This document shows, in pieces, positions 1 to 11,257 of a DNA stretch of 64,000 nt. The number at the start of each line of letters is the position of its first letter. The stretch's first letter is position 1. Source of the stretch: Coniferiporia sulphurascens (taxonomy: Eukaryota > Basidiomycota > Agaricomycetes > Hymenochaetales > Hymenochaetaceae); the NCBI GenBank assembly GCA_002794785.1, contig NBBA01000006.1:930001-994000 (forward strand), in the 5' to 3' direction. Made by a program: the position numbers and the translations under genes. Below the pieces are notes generated by a model. It saw only the letters and a program-made list of their open reading frames with translations. It was not told the origin of the DNA and made no database searches.

Positions 1-718
1 TTTTTTTTTAAAATTATTCCTGCAGTATTACATAATTACAAGCTGCCCCCCCCTTCGGGGGCCCTAACTACATAACAACGGAGGCGCCCGTCATCGCACA
101 ACACACGAAACTGGGTGGGGGCCCTGCTCCCCAAAGGGTGCCAAGGTGTGAAGGGCCCCTATTAGTACAAAGCCGGAGAAGAGGGAGGAATACATATCGC
201 TACAATGATACCAAACAGATGAGTGCAGGCAAAGGAGGTAGCTTAGAATAGAGAAAGGGAGGGTGAGAGCACCGGTCGAGACATATGGTTGGGAGTCCGA
301 AAGGCGGTCACAGGTCAGAGAGAAGGGGTGGGAGTGTACCTGAGAGCTCCAAGAGAGCCGGGTCCGAGTCCTGGGTACAGGGTCCGAGCATACGACACAT
401 GTAGTCCCTAAGGAGGTCCAGGTCCATATCCTCATTGGTAGCGTGGCCGTCTAGTTCCATCGTGGTGAAGGCCAGGTGGATGGTGCCTGCGGTTCTGTCT
501 GAGAGGTGGTTCAGGTGCCCTGTCAGCCTAAGCCAATGGTGCAGAACTGGGATGCAGTTTTCCTCAGCCCACTCTGAGTGGTGGGCTGGGAGGGGGATTT
601 TGGCTGGCCAGATGCGCCGAATCCAGGGTCGGAATGTGGTACACCCCCCTAAAATGTGGGTGGTTGTCTGCACTGGCCATGGTGGGTGGTTATGCCATCT
701 GCAGTGGGAGATCAAGCC
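1..718 (-). mobile_element. E1: 5'-truncated LINE copy, 3' end only
   Basis: The minus strand ends in an A-tail (T run at 1-9 on the plus strand). It is preceded by the family's 3' UTR with the C7/G7 hairpin near 47-62, and then by the last part of ORF2. The copy is cut at 718, where it meets E2 head to head. Only about 135 codons of ORF2 and the 3' UTR remain, so it is dead on arrival. The left flank, and so any target duplication, lies outside the window. Confidence 0.9.
308..718 (-). pseudogene. ORF2 C-terminal fragment of E1
   Basis: The translation starts at GLISHCRWHNHPPWP and ends with the family signature DPALLELSGTLPP followed by a stop at 308-310. This is the Cys/His-bearing tail that follows RNase H in every copy of this LINE. 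The role of the tail in these elements is not established; it resembles the nucleic-acid-binding C-terminus of Tad-like ORF2 proteins. The fragment is open but lacks all catalytic domains. Reading continues upstream past 718 only into antisense sequence of E2, so that part is not real. Confidence 0.85.
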
Positions 719-2763
719 AGGGGTGGTCCTCTGGCACTTCCACCAAGCTGGCACCACTGCCCTGGCATATGTTGATGACCACTTACTCATTTGCATAGGT
801 CCATCAGTGGCATCCAACTGCTGCGACTTAGCCCATGCCTACCAACAACTCGACACCCTCTTCGGCACCATCGGTCTCAACATCGAAGCCGCCAAGACGG
901 AGTGCCTCCACTTTCACCCCCCTCGGCGATGTACTGGCTATGAAGGCTGGGACATGGCCGGGGTACAGGTCGACCCCAACACCCTGATCCGCCCCTCAAT
1001 CCCACTCCGGTGGCTAGGAATATGGTGGGACCCAGGCCTTTCCTTCAAACCCCATGTGGAGTGTATGCGCTCCAAAGGGCTGTCCACACTTGCCACCCTC
1101 CGCATTCTGGGAAACACCCAACACGGAATCTCAGCCCTCCTCCTTTGCCACCTTTACACCTCCTGCGTCTGCTCCGTCCTCTCATGGGGGGCACCAGTGT
1201 GGTACCATGGCCGCCACCAAAAAAACCTTGGTAAACCACCTACAGACTGTACAAAATACGGCCTGCAGGTGGATTTTGGGCGTCTTTAAAGGTGCCTCCC
1301 CCCACTCCACCAATTTTCTCTGCTCAGTTCCCCCTCTTTCTTTCTATTTCAAATATATAAAGACTACCCATTCCCTACACCTCTGGTGCACCCCTCACTC
1401 TATTGGCCGTAAATTATTTAAAAACATAGCTAACAGACCTTTCTCCCTTTCTCTGCAGGTCCGAGCCCCCTGGGTTCAACAAGTCCCTGCATACACGCAT
1501 CCCCCATGGACGGATCCCCTGGCCTTCACTCAGGGCAGGGTTCGATTCACCACCCCCACCACCCCGGTCAGCACCAACACGCGAAAGTCCTTCATAAAGG
1601 TGGCGCGCCAACTTGGATCCACCCCCCACATCCAAGTGTTCACAGACGGCTCCCACATCGACAATAAGTCGGGCTCGGCCATCTGCGCTATGCTCGGCAA
1701 CACCTGCCTCCGGTCTCGCCAACTGGAATCCCCCACCTGTGCCACAGCCACGGATGCCGAGGAATTCTCCCTTGCTACGGCCCCCGGCTGGGTGGTGCAC
1801 TGCCTCCCAGCCCAACTGCATGTTGCATCAGACATCTTCTTTCTGTCTGATTCGCTGACTGCACTCCACCTTTTCCGAACATGGGCAGCTGCTCCTGGCA
1901 CCCACCTCCTGCACATTTGGAAAGCGGGTGTGGAGACCCTGCTGGACTCATACCCCCAACTCGCTGTTCACTTCGTATGGTGCCCCAGTCACTCGGACAT
2001 CCCCGGGAATGAATGGGCCGATGCGGAAGCGAAACTAGCAACAGAGCTCCCCTCATCCAACCTGAAACCATCCACCTCCGTGCTAAAGGAGGTCGCCATC
2101 CGCACTCTCATGGACAGGTGGACCCTCTCGCTAGCCCACCCTCTCACCTCAACCACCAATAAATACCTGGCAGTACATGGCCTCCCCTCCTGACGACCCA
2201 GGAAGCTACTCATGCACTTGGTCGACCATCCACGAAGCGAACTATCGGCAGTAGCCCAAGTCCTCTGTCGAGCCGGTCCCTATGGGGGATACTGGCTGAG
2301 TTTTGACTCAGCCTACCGGTGCCGACATGGCTTGATCTCTCACTGCAGGTGGCACAACCACCCCCCATGGCCTGCGCAGTCGACCGCACATATCTTAGGC
2401 GGCTGTAGCACCTTCCAACCTTGGATACGATGTGTATGGCCACCACGTGACCCTCTCCCAGCCCACCACTCCGAGTGGGCAGACGAAAACCGCCTCCCGG
2501 TTCTGTGCCGCTGGCTAAGGCTAATGGGGCACCTGAACCGCCTCTCTGAACATGCTGCAGGCACCATCCGGCTGTCCTTTGCCACGATGGACCTGGACGG
2601 ACACCCAACCAATGAGGATATGGACTTGGACCTCCTATGGGACTACATGCATCGTATGCTCGGACCCCGAACCCAGGACTCGGACCCAGCCCTTTTGGAG
2701 CTATCAGGTACGCTCACCCCCCTTTCCACTCGAGTAAACGCCTGCCTTTCGGATTCCTTCTGA
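719..2763 (+). pseudogene. ORF2 fragment of E2: RT half, RNase H, C-terminus
   Basis: RT box C is intact (YVDDHLLICIG, about 768-800). RNase H carries its acidic set: FTDGS near 1638, DAEEFSL near 1755, SDSLTA near 1848 and NEWAD near 2010. A frameshift in the A run at about 1213-1220 moves the reading to the next frame. A TGA at 2191-2193 replaces the Arg codon seen in other copies (a CGA-to-TGA type change). The C-terminus then continues to the stop at 2761-2763. ORF2 in this family copies the element's RNA at a nicked target and removes template RNA; this copy can do neither. Confidence 0.85.
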
Positions 2764-2860
2764 TACGTCTCGGCCGGCGCTCTCACCCTCCCTTTCCCAT
2801 TCTAAGCTTCTTTCTGTTACCTGCACTAACCTGCTTGGTTTGCTTGAAGTGATATGTACT
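719..2860 (+). mobile_element. E2: 5'-truncated LINE copy (subfamily B), interrupted in its 3' UTR
   Basis: It begins inside RT just before VVLWHFHQAG and runs through RNase H and the C-terminus into the 3' UTR. The UTR breaks after GATATGTACT at about 2860, where the T run of minus-strand E3 begins. The terminal 3' stem-loops and tail expected for E2 are not found after E3, so that end is missing or lies elsewhere in the nest. Confidence 0.9.
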
Positions 2861-3188
2861 TTTTTTTTTTTCTTTTTTTAAAAAATTATTCCTGCAGTAT
2901 TACATAATTACAAGCTGCCCCCCAAAGGGGGGCCCTAACTACATAACAACGGAGGCATCCATCATTGCACATTGCACAAAACTGGGCAGGGGCTCTGCTC
3001 CCCTGGGGGCGCCAAAGTGTGAAGAGTCCCTATTTAGTGATGAAGAAGGAAGGCCGCAAGAAGGAGGGATACATATCACTATGAACAAACCAAGCGGGTG
3101 AGGGCAGGTTTAAGTAAAAGTTTAGAACTGGAAAGGGAGGGCAAGAGCACCAGTCGAGACGTATCTGTAGGAATTTGAAAGGCTGGCA

Positions 3189-3256
3189 CTAATCAGAGGG
3201 AAAGGGGGGAGCGTACCTGCTAGCTCCAAAAGGGCCGGGTCCGAGTCCAGGGTTCG
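3189..3256 (-). pseudogene. ORF2 last codons in E3
   Basis: About 22 codons ending in DPALLELAGTL and a TAG stop (3191-3189) remain from ORF2. They identify the 3' partner of the chimera and have no function alone. Confidence 0.75.
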
Positions 3257-4183
3257 CCAGAATTAAAGGGCGCCCTTGCGGGACCCCACTATGCATACAC
3301 CTTCCTCATGACATAGATGCCTGACTGGTAGGACTTATACCCGACATGCTGGATTGGGAAGGGCATGCCGTGCCAGGGAGACATTCCGAGTGGGGGTCGC
3401 AGCACTGTAGGCACTACCCCACCCATTGGGTGCCCCCCTACCCTACACATTCCCCCCCTTACCCCGCTTTCCACTGTAGAGTGCCACTAGTTTCTGGGAA
3501 TCAACTTAAGCATGCAATAGGACTTACTCCTATGCGCACCCATGCCAGATTTAGTGCTCTGGAGCCAGTGGAGGGAACTATCCCCCACCACTACAGCTCG
3601 CTCCATGATGGAGGGGTTTCCTAGGCCCCCCTGGAGTTTCCTGTTCCCTGGCACACACTTCAGAGCCCCAAAGGGGAATACTCAGGCACAAGGCCCGCTT
3701 CTGGATCCGCAATGTACCGGAGTTGACGTGTCGCCCTCGCTTGGACCCCAGCACTTGTTACAGCCACCAGGGAGTCCACTCAGACTAACCACCTCTCAAG
3801 GGGTACCAGCACCCAACCACGATGGTGTGGGGCCAGCTACCAAGAACCTCCCATGACTGCAGGGTGGGCCCCAGCGTTACTCCCCCAAGAGGCCCATGGT
3901 GGCCTGTCGCTTTTGCGTCGGCTGGTTCTTACTGCAACACCATGTGTTAAGAAGCCCCTATCTCCTTATATCAACTAGTGACGTCATCAGAGACCCTTTC
4001 AGGGTTTGGGGTGGCAGTTTTTATGGTTTGTCATGCCAGGGATAACGCGGCCCCAGGATTTTAAGTCCCGACCCGAAGGTCAGATCCGAGTCTCCCTGAA
4101 CCTGAGGTCTCCTGACTGAAGCTGACCACTGAAGGGCAGAGGGTTACCCCCCCCCCACATGGGTGTGGGGACGTTAATGTCAT
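3257..4183 (-). repeat. Chimera module, copy 1 (5'-truncated)
   Basis: This sequence has no convincing ORF on its sense (minus) strand. It contains a perfect CRE/ATF palindrome TGACGTCA at 3979-3986 and a GATATAAG-like box about 10 bp away. Near 4148-4170 there is a C-rich run next to a CACACCC/GGGTGTG hairpin. The 3' edge is AATTCTGG, shared with the copies at 14677 and 18080. It is about 90% or more identical to those copies by eye. Confidence 0.8.
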
Positions 4184-4490
4184 TTTTTTTTTAAATTATT
4201 ATTCCTGCAGTATTACATAATTACAAGCTGCCCCCCGAAGGGGGGGCCCTAACTACATAACAACAGAGGCGCCCATCATTGCACAACGCACAAAACTGGG
4301 TGGGGGCCCTGCTCCCTGAGGGGAGCCAGAGTGGGAAGGGCCCCTATTAGTAAATAGATGGAAGGAGGGAGGAATATGTGTTACTACGGCCAAGCCAAAC
4401 GGACAACATCAGGCAAAGGGGGTAGCTTAGAATTGGAAAGGGAGGGCGAGAGCGCCGGCCGGGACATACGCAGGAGAGTCCGAAAGGCAT

Positions 4491-7400
4491 TCATAGATCA
4501 GAGGGAAAGGGGGGAAGCATACCTGAAAGCTCCAAGAGAGCCGGGTCCAGGTCCTGGGTACGGGGTCCAAGCATACGACTCATGTAATCCCGGAGGAGGT
4601 CCAAGTCCATATCTTCATTGGTTGGGTGTCCCTCCTGCTCCATCACCACATAAGCCAGGCGGATGGCAGCGGAGGTGCGGTCTGAAAGGCGGTTCAGGTG
4701 CCCTGTCAGCTTAAGCCAGCGGTGTAGAACCTGGAGACGGTTTTCATCGGCCCATTCAGCATGGTGGGTCAGAAGTGGGTCACGGGGGGGCCAGACTTTG
4801 CGGATCCATGGGCGGAAGGTGGAGCATCCTCCCAGTACATGTGCCGTCGACTGGGCCGGCCAGGGGGGGTGGTTGTGCCATTGGCAGTGCGAGATCAGGC
4901 CGTGCCTGTGTCGGTAGGCTGAGTCAAACTCAGCCAGTAACCCCTGTAGGGACCGGCACGACAGAGAACCTGGGCGACTGCAGAGAGCTCCCAGTGGGGG
5001 TGGTTGACCGACTGCGTAATGAGCTTTCGGGGGCGGTGAGAAGGGGCACCATTGACAGCTAGGCATTTGTCGGCTGTCGAGGCTAGGGGGCGGGCAAGTG
5101 AGAGGGACCATCACTCCATAAGGGTGTTGATGGCAACCTCTTTCAAAGCTGAGGTGGAGGGTGCAAGGGGGGATGGGGGGAGATTTGTTGCGAACTTTGC
5201 CTCGTGGTCTGCCCATTCATTCCCAGGGATGTCCGAGTGACCTGGACACCAAACGAAGTGAACAGAAAGATCCGGGTATGAGTCCAAGAGAGTCTGGACC
5301 CCCGCCTTCCATTGATGGAGGAGGTGCGTGCCTGGAACCGGCGCCCATGTGCGGATCAGGTGGAGTGCTGTCAGCGAATCCAAGAGGAAAAAGATGTTGG
5401 ATGCGGTGAGCAGGTGCTCTCGGAGATGGTGTGTGGCCCAGCTTGGTGTGGAGGTGAGGGAGAAAATCTCGGCATCCATGGCGGTTGTGCAGGTAGGGGA
5501 GGCAAGCCGGCAGGACTTAAGGTGGGTGAGGCCTTCCATGGCGCAGACTGCTGATCCAGATTTTGAGCCAATGTGGGAGCCATCAGTGAAGACCTGGAGG
5601 TGGGGGAGGGTGCTCAGGGAGCGTGCAGCACCCACAAATTCCTTGCGGGTATCTTCGCTGACCGGAGTGATAGGAGTGGCAAACAAGACTCAACCATTTG
5701 TAAATGCCAGAGGATCCATCCATGGGGGATGAGTGTATGCAGGGACCGGTTGTACCCAAGGGACCCAAACCTGCAGAGAAGTGGAAAAGGGACGGTTAGT
5801 TACGTTTTTATAATATCGCTTTCTACTGACAGAGTGCGGGGTGTGCCAGAGGCGCAGAGAGTGGAGAGTCTTAGCATATTCGAAATAGTATGAAAGGGGG
5901 GGAGGGAACAAAGGAAATTTGTGGAGTATGGGGAGGCGCCTTTATAGATGCCCAGAATCCACCTGCATGCCGTGTTTTGCACTGCCTGCAGGTGGCTTAC
6001 TAGTGTTTTTTGGCATCGGCCATGGTACCATACCAGGGCACCCCATGTGAGGACAGAGCAGACACAAGTGGTGTATAGTCGACGGAGGAGGAGGGCCGAG
6101 ATACTGCATTCAGTGTTGCCGAGGATGCGGAGGGCGGCGAGGGTGGAGAGGCCTTTGGAGCACATGCGCTCCACATGGGCTTTGAAGGTGAGGGCGGGAT
6201 CCCACCATATTCCCAGCCAACAGAGGGGGATAGATGGTTGGATAAGTGTGGTGGGGGCAACCCAGACTCCGGCAGTGTCCCAGTCGGTATATGCGGTGGA
6301 ATGGCGTCGGGGTGGGTGAGAGTGAAGGGCTTCCATTTTGGCGGCTTTGATGTTGAGACCAATGGCCCCAAAGTGGGTGTTGAGTTGGTGGTATGCATTG
6401 GACAACTGCTGGCAGTTGGATGCCATGCTGGGTCCCATGCACACAAGGAGGTGGTCGTCAACGTATGCAAGGGTGGTGGTGCCGGTTTGGTGAAACTTCC
6501 GGAGGACCATGCCTGCAAATATGGTTGATAAGATAGGGGATACCGGCAACCCTTGGGGGGTGCCTAGGTTGGGTTTCTGGGCAGTTGGGAGGGTGGTGCC
6601 GTTGAAGGCGATAGCTACCTGCCTATCCGTCATGAAGGACAAGCACCAGTCCGCCATGTCTGGCGGGCACTGGAGGTCCAGCAGTTGCCAGTGGAGGAGT
6701 TGTGGGTGTACCAAGTCAAAGAAGCCTTGTATGTCAACCACAAGGACCGAACATACGCGGCCCTTGGCATGGGCTCTTTCCGCAATCTGTAAGAGGTGCT
6801 GGGCAGTGTCATAGACAGAGTGTCCTTGGCACCCCCCATATTGGTTAGGTGGCAGCCAATCCCTCGTGTTAGCAAGGAACTGGAGCCGGTTAGCTATTAT
6901 CTTTTTGAGGAGTTTCCCTAAGGTCTCTTCGAGGGGATGGGCCGGTACAAGCGTGGTGAGAAAGGGTCCTTCTTGTTTGGCTTCCAGAGCATTACCACTT
7001 TTGCTGACCACCAACACTTGGGGTGGTGCCCCATGTGCAGACAGTCATTGAAAAGGGTGAGGATCTCCTCGGGGTAGGTGTCCACCACCCATTTAAGAGG
7101 GTGGTAGCCGATCCCTGAGAGGCCTGGGGCCGACAAGTTAGAGGTGTCGGTCAGTGCCCCGTAAGCTCCGAGAGGAGTATGGGCGGGGCAGCTGGTTGGG
7201 GGGGAGGTGGCGGCGTTTCAGCCGCTTGTTGGGGTGGCAGGGGCATGAAGAAAGTAGTGCGGAAGAGCTCACCTTTCTCGTCATCTGATTGGGTGAAGGT
7301 GCCATCTCGCTTTTTAAGTGAGGGGATCAGTGATGGTCGGTTGCCGAGGCCTTGTTTGGCCCAGCCCCAGATGTTGGAGGTGTCTGCTTGGTCTGCTTGT

Positions 7401-8494
7401 TCCGCGTAAAAAGTTCGCTTTGCTGCCCAGATGCCTTGCTTGAATGTGCAGCGGGCTGCTGACCGTTGAAGGGGGGTGGGGGCCACTGAGATCGCCTGGA
7501 GGAGTGTTTTGCATGTCGGGGTCCACCAGGGGACCTCGGTTTTGGATGGCTTGCTGATGCGGGTGAAGGGGGCGAGAGCGGCGATCATGGAGTCGACCAC
7601 TGTCTGCGCTTTGGTGTCAAGGGTGAGGGTGTTGTTCACTTGTATTGAGAAAGTGGCTTCAAGTAGTGGAAAGGCGATGTCGGTCCACTCCTCCTTGTTG
7701 GCCAGTAGTAGCCAGCAGGTTTTGACGGTGGGAGGTGGAGACTGAGATGGCAAGGACCATCGTAGAATAACGTGGTCAGACAAGGCGGAGGCGGTTGAAG
7801 TGCCCGAGTCTAGGATTGTGTCGGGATTAATTGCGGGGGGGGATCAGATCATGTCAATTGGGCACCGCCGACGATTGTCGACGGGCCTAGAGTCTGAATC
7901 CAGAAGGTGAGCTGGCGCAAGGCCATGCTCCCGGAAGAAGTCATCGAGGGGTTGGGCCCTCGAGTTCTCCTGCTGGGTAGCGAGGAGTTCGGACCATGAG
8001 TGGTGGCAACAGTTGAAGTCGCCAGCCACCACGAGAGTAGAGGCCAAGGCCGGTGGGAGTGTAAAAAGGAACGACTCACCGGGGTAGAGGGGGGTGGCGG
8101 TGGTACAATCCGGTGTGTGCATGCCATAGTAGTTGCAGAGGCGGATCGTCAGTTGTGATCGGATTTCGATGGTGAGGATGTCGGTGCTGAAGGATGCGGT
8201 GCCTAAGACTGACCAGGCGGTTATTGGGATGGTTCGGGATACATACATCACTACCCTTGGCCGGGTGGCTGGGGGGAGGACGGCTATGTATCCTGGGAGG
8301 GACGGGACATTGAATACCGACATGCCGGCTGGGTCAGTGAGTGAGGGTTGGAGGCCAATTTGATACCACGGTGGTTCCTGGATCAAAATAATGGAGGGTG
8401 GGGATGGGTCAGTGGTGAGGATCGGAATGAGGGAATGGACCGTGGCTAGTGAGCAGGTGGCATTCCACTGAAGAATAGAGATGTCTCTATTCAT
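4491..8494 (-). pseudogene. ORF2 of E4: endonuclease, RT, RNase H, C-terminus, many breaks
   Basis: The AP-endonuclease domain opens with ISILQWNATCSL and has LILIQEPPWYQ, VAGDFNCCHHSW and CPIDMI. A TGA at 7844-7846 replaces the Trp after that last motif. SDHVILRWSL follows at about 7783. RT has VVDIQGFFD (box A), GTPQGLPVSP (box B) and YVDDHLLVC (box C). Frameshifts lie near 7160, 6990 (ending IPSKRP) and 5890, and stops near 5690 and 5111. RNase H has FTDGS, DAEIFSL and NEWADHEAKF, but SDSL reads LDSL, losing one acidic residue. The tail ends ELSGMLPPFPSDL. At least six lesions make it inactive. Confidence 0.85.
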
Positions 8495-8496
8495 TA
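8492..8496 (-). promoter_or_regulatory. ORF1/ORF2 stop-start overlap TAATG
   Basis: The ORF1 stop TAA shares its last A with the ORF2 ATG. In subfamily B the equivalent site is ATGA. The overlap is kept in every copy that spans the junction. It suggests coupled termination-reinitiation as the way ORF2 is translated, as shown for the SART1 LINE. Confidence 0.6.
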
Positions 8497-10529
8497 GTCC
8501 TCCATGTGTTTGTCTTTGGGTCCCTCAACTGCCTCTAGGATCTGGCGGAATTGCCGTTTCTTGGGGCATTGAGGGAGGGTAGCGGGGTGGTTGCCCTTGC
8601 AGTTAGTGCAGTAGTGGGGATGAGGGCAATGGTTGCCCTCGATGGCTTCGGTAGTGCATGATGTGCACAACTTATGGTGGTTGTGGGATAAATGTCCCCC
8701 TCTGCAATCCGTGCAGCAGGGCTGGGCATGGCAGCCTTTTGTCCCATGTCCTAGGCCCTGGCAGCGCTCACATTGGGTGAGGCTGGGGTGGTAGGGCAGG
8801 ACAGAGAGGGGAGGGTGGATCCAAACAGCCAAACTCATGGGCGCCTAAGGAGCTGTGCATGGATTGAGCCATCGGGGTCAGAGAAGGAGAAGGCCATGGG
8901 GCATTTCTGGAGGGTCAGTAGGTGATCCTCTGTGGCGGCAAAGTGTGGGTCGACTACAAAGTCAAGGGTGTGGAGTGCCGGGTTATTCCGGATTTCGGCC
9001 ATGAGGGCCTTCGGGGAAATGGTGTGTCCATTTTGGCCGAAGAGGTAGTCCACGCATGGCACCATAGAGATGCAGAGGGCGGACCTTGGGTGGACCCAGA
9101 CTGGGGTGAGGGTGAAGTGGGCCGAGATTTGTTTGGCCGTCACGGATAGGCATCTGTCGTGCATATGGGCCGCAAATGCTGCTGAGTGACGATCTATGAT
9201 CGTGTCGGTGGCTGGAGAGGCGGAGGCTGGTCGCTTGGCAAAGGAGGTCATGAGGTTCCCCTTCACATTGAAGGAGGATGCAAGGACCATGACCTGGTCA
9301 GCGGTGGGGAGGGAAGAGAAAAACTCATGTGCTGTGGCCGTGAGGCGCATGGCCGGGAGCTGGAGTTCTGTTTTGGGGACGATGGCCGGGATGAGGACCA
9401 GGGTTGGGTCCTTGGCATAGACCGGGGGCGGGGGCGGGACCTGGTGTTGCTTTTTCTTCTTTTTATGGGTCACTGTGGTAAACACAGCGCCCTGGGTTGG
9501 GGCAGCAGGGCTGGGGTTGGATGTGGTGGGTGGGGCTGGGGCGGCTGCCACCTGTGCGTAGGAGCCTGTCAGCGCCGCAGTGATAGCAGGCTGGGCGGTG
9601 GTGGTGGTGGTGGCCTGGGCCTTCTGGGCCTGTGGGGCACAGGGCACGGGCCAGTTGATGAGCGTGGAGACTTGCCAGGAGATGGAGGCCACTTCTGTGG
9701 AGAGCTATTTGACAATATTAGTCAGAGCAGTCATGTCAGGTGACACATTAGTGGTTCCGAGGGTCCTTATCGGGGCAGAGGGTTGTGAGGCGGTGGCCGG
9801 GGTCCGTTGTTGGGGGCGAGCTGGGGCAAAGGGCGCTGGTAGGGAGGCTTCCACCCCCCCCCTAGCGATGTTGTAGGCCATCTCAATGTTGCATGAGATG
9901 ATGTATTGGGGGTCCTTCTCGTCCCTCAAAACGCCGGCGATGGTCTGTTGGACGTTCCAGAGGAGGTCGCCCACAAACTTAGCCACAGCTCGGTCGATCT
10001 CTGCGGGATTGTAGCGGTGGGTCTTCCTGTCGAAGTCCTCTAGCACTCTGGAGATGGCATACATAAATCCTGATGTGTGTGGTTCAAACTGGGCTTGAGG
10101 GCAGGGTCGGGGGGTGTGCGGGGAGAGGTTTTCGGATGAGTGCTTATTGGTGAGCAGCAGCGAGGGAGTGTGTGGATTCTCGAGGATGACTTCCATCTCA
10201 CCTTGCTCGTTAGAGCTGGCAGGGGGGTTGGAGCCTTCAGACAGGGGGCGGCTGATGTGCTCAAATGTGTGGGTGAATTCCGTGTTCGAGACTCCGATGA
10301 TGGGGGATGGGGCGAGACGGAGTGCATCCAGGGACGACGCCGGGAGGCCTGGGTCGATTTGGGCAGGGGTGGGGGTCATGCCGTGCAAAGCGGCGGCAAC
10401 GTTGCCAGCAGCCACCCAGTTGGTGGCGGCCCTGGTGGCCCTGTCGGCATCTGCGCTGGCCGATGAGGGAGGTGGGAGGGGTGGTCGAGTCGAATGTAGA
10501 GCATTCCTGTATCCACTGGGGTTCGACAT
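8494..10529 (-). pseudogene. ORF1 of E4 (gag-like, Cys/His knuckles), two stops
   Basis: It starts MSNPSGYRNALH and ends KHMED with TAA. The first third is Pro/Ala-rich, the middle carries a basic KKKKKQ patch, and the end has Cys/His knuckles beginning CERCQGLGHGTKGC (C-x2-C-x4-H-x4-C) followed by further C-x2-C units. Such ORF1 proteins bind their own RNA and form the particle that ORF2 works in. A TAG near 9705 and a TGA at 8835-8837 (in place of Cys in RRPCVWMF) break the frame. The start is chosen because the homologous ATG at 36316 lies the same distance behind the 5' tip. Confidence 0.85.
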
Positions 10530-10587
10530 GGGGGAGTTTTAGCGGCCTGCACTAGTCGATGGTGGTGGTTACTGGTCAAGAAGGATG

Positions 10588-10975
10588 TGGACGTTAATGT
10601 CGTGTCCCCCCCCAACTGGCAGGCGTGCGCCCCTTGTGCCACCGAAAGGCGGACCAGCAAGCACCATGCCCCGAGAGAACACAGCAGATGTGAAGAAGGA
10701 TCATCCTCACCGAGTTACCCCCCCCATGAAGACATTAATGACGGGTCTTCGTGCCAGCTGGTGAATGCAAGCACCCATCTCCCGCCATCCAGCGATGCTG
10801 CTACAGCGCCTCAGTGACCGGCCAGCAGCCCTCCCTATACAGGTGGGCAGTCAGAGCACCTTCTCTCGTGTCAACCCAGTAGAATACCAGACCAGAGCAC
10901 GGGTTGCTGCAATGAACCCCCAGACAACCCCTGGTGAAATCCAGAGATGGTGGTGGTAAGAGGACAAGAAGGATG
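10588..10975 (-). repeat. Chimera module, copy 2 (5' 388 bp only)
   Basis: The sense-strand start CATCCTTCTTGTCC is at 10975 and the piece ends at GACATTAACGTCC, where the LINE 5' tip follows at once. The module is thus fused to the very first base of a full-length LINE, giving two similar tips 388 bp apart. Confidence 0.75.
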
Positions 10976-11257
10976 GTGTCCTCGAGGGTGATGGGCCGGT
11001 ATGAGCATGGCGAGAATGGGTCCTTCTTGTCTGGCTTCCTGAGCATTACTACTTTTGCCACCCACCAGCATTCGGGGTGGTGCCCCAAACGCAGGCAGTC
11101 GTTGAAGAGTGTAAGGATCTCTTCGGGGTAGGCATCCACCACCCATTTCAGGGGGCGATATCCAATTCCCAAGAGGCCTGGTGCCGACAAGTTGGATGTG
11201 TCAGCCAGTGCCCCCATAAGCTCCACGAGGAGTATGGGTGGGGCAGCTGGTTGGCAT
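10976..11257 (-). pseudogene. RT N-terminal fragment (E5b)
   Basis: The minus-strand reading MELMGALADTSNLS to RPITLEDT matches the region before RT box A. It is cut by the module tip of E4 on one side. On the other side it is joined out of order to RNase H sequence, so the piece is a rearranged leftover rather than part of a normal E5 copy. Confidence 0.75.

Larger units (their letters stand above)
2861..4183 (-). mobile_element. E3: chimera of non-LINE module and LINE 3' end
   Basis: On the minus strand, a 927-bp module (4183 to 3257) is joined at AATTCTGG to the last 22 codons of ORF2 plus the 3' UTR and A-tail (3256 to 2861). The LINE part matches other copies up to the joint, and the module part matches 14677-15992 and 18080-19411. 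The module is 5'-truncated at GACATTAACGTCC and abuts the A-tail of E4 directly. Template switching during reverse transcription explains the structure; recombination after insertion is the alternative. Confidence 0.8.
4184..10975 (-). mobile_element. E4: full-length LINE (subfamily A) with an upstream module piece
   Basis: Minus-strand order: module piece (10975-10588), LINE 5' tip CATCCTTCTTGACC at 10587, short 5' UTR, ORF1 (10529-8494), ORF2 (8494-4491), 3' UTR, A-tail at 4184. The LINE part is about 6.4 kb, the full family length. It carries at least two nonsense codons in ORF1 and several stops and frameshifts in ORF2. It is the only subfamily A copy here with a complete 5' end. Confidence 0.9.

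Noticed and set aside
1440..1475. Pyrimidine tract plus CTGCAG|GTCCG in the RT-RNase H connector, looking like a 3' splice site.
   Set aside because: The frame is open across it in many copies with no matching donor, and residues around it (SLSLQVRAP) are conserved as protein.
1414..2213. Several antisense ORFs of 70-135 codons opposite RNase H, repeated in every copy.
   Set aside because: They are shadows of a GC-rich coding strand; the sense frame carries all recognisable motifs.
719..2860. E1 plus E2 as a single twin-primed insertion.
   Set aside because: The reversed part (E1) has its own 3' UTR and A-tail, so it is a separate insertion meeting E2 head to head.
3542..3856. A 104-codon ORF (MPDLVLWSQW) on the antisense strand of the module, nearly identical in the copy at 15690-15376.
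   Set aside because: It runs against the presumed sense strand, is broken in the third copy (18383), and its conservation matches that of the surrounding non-coding sequence.
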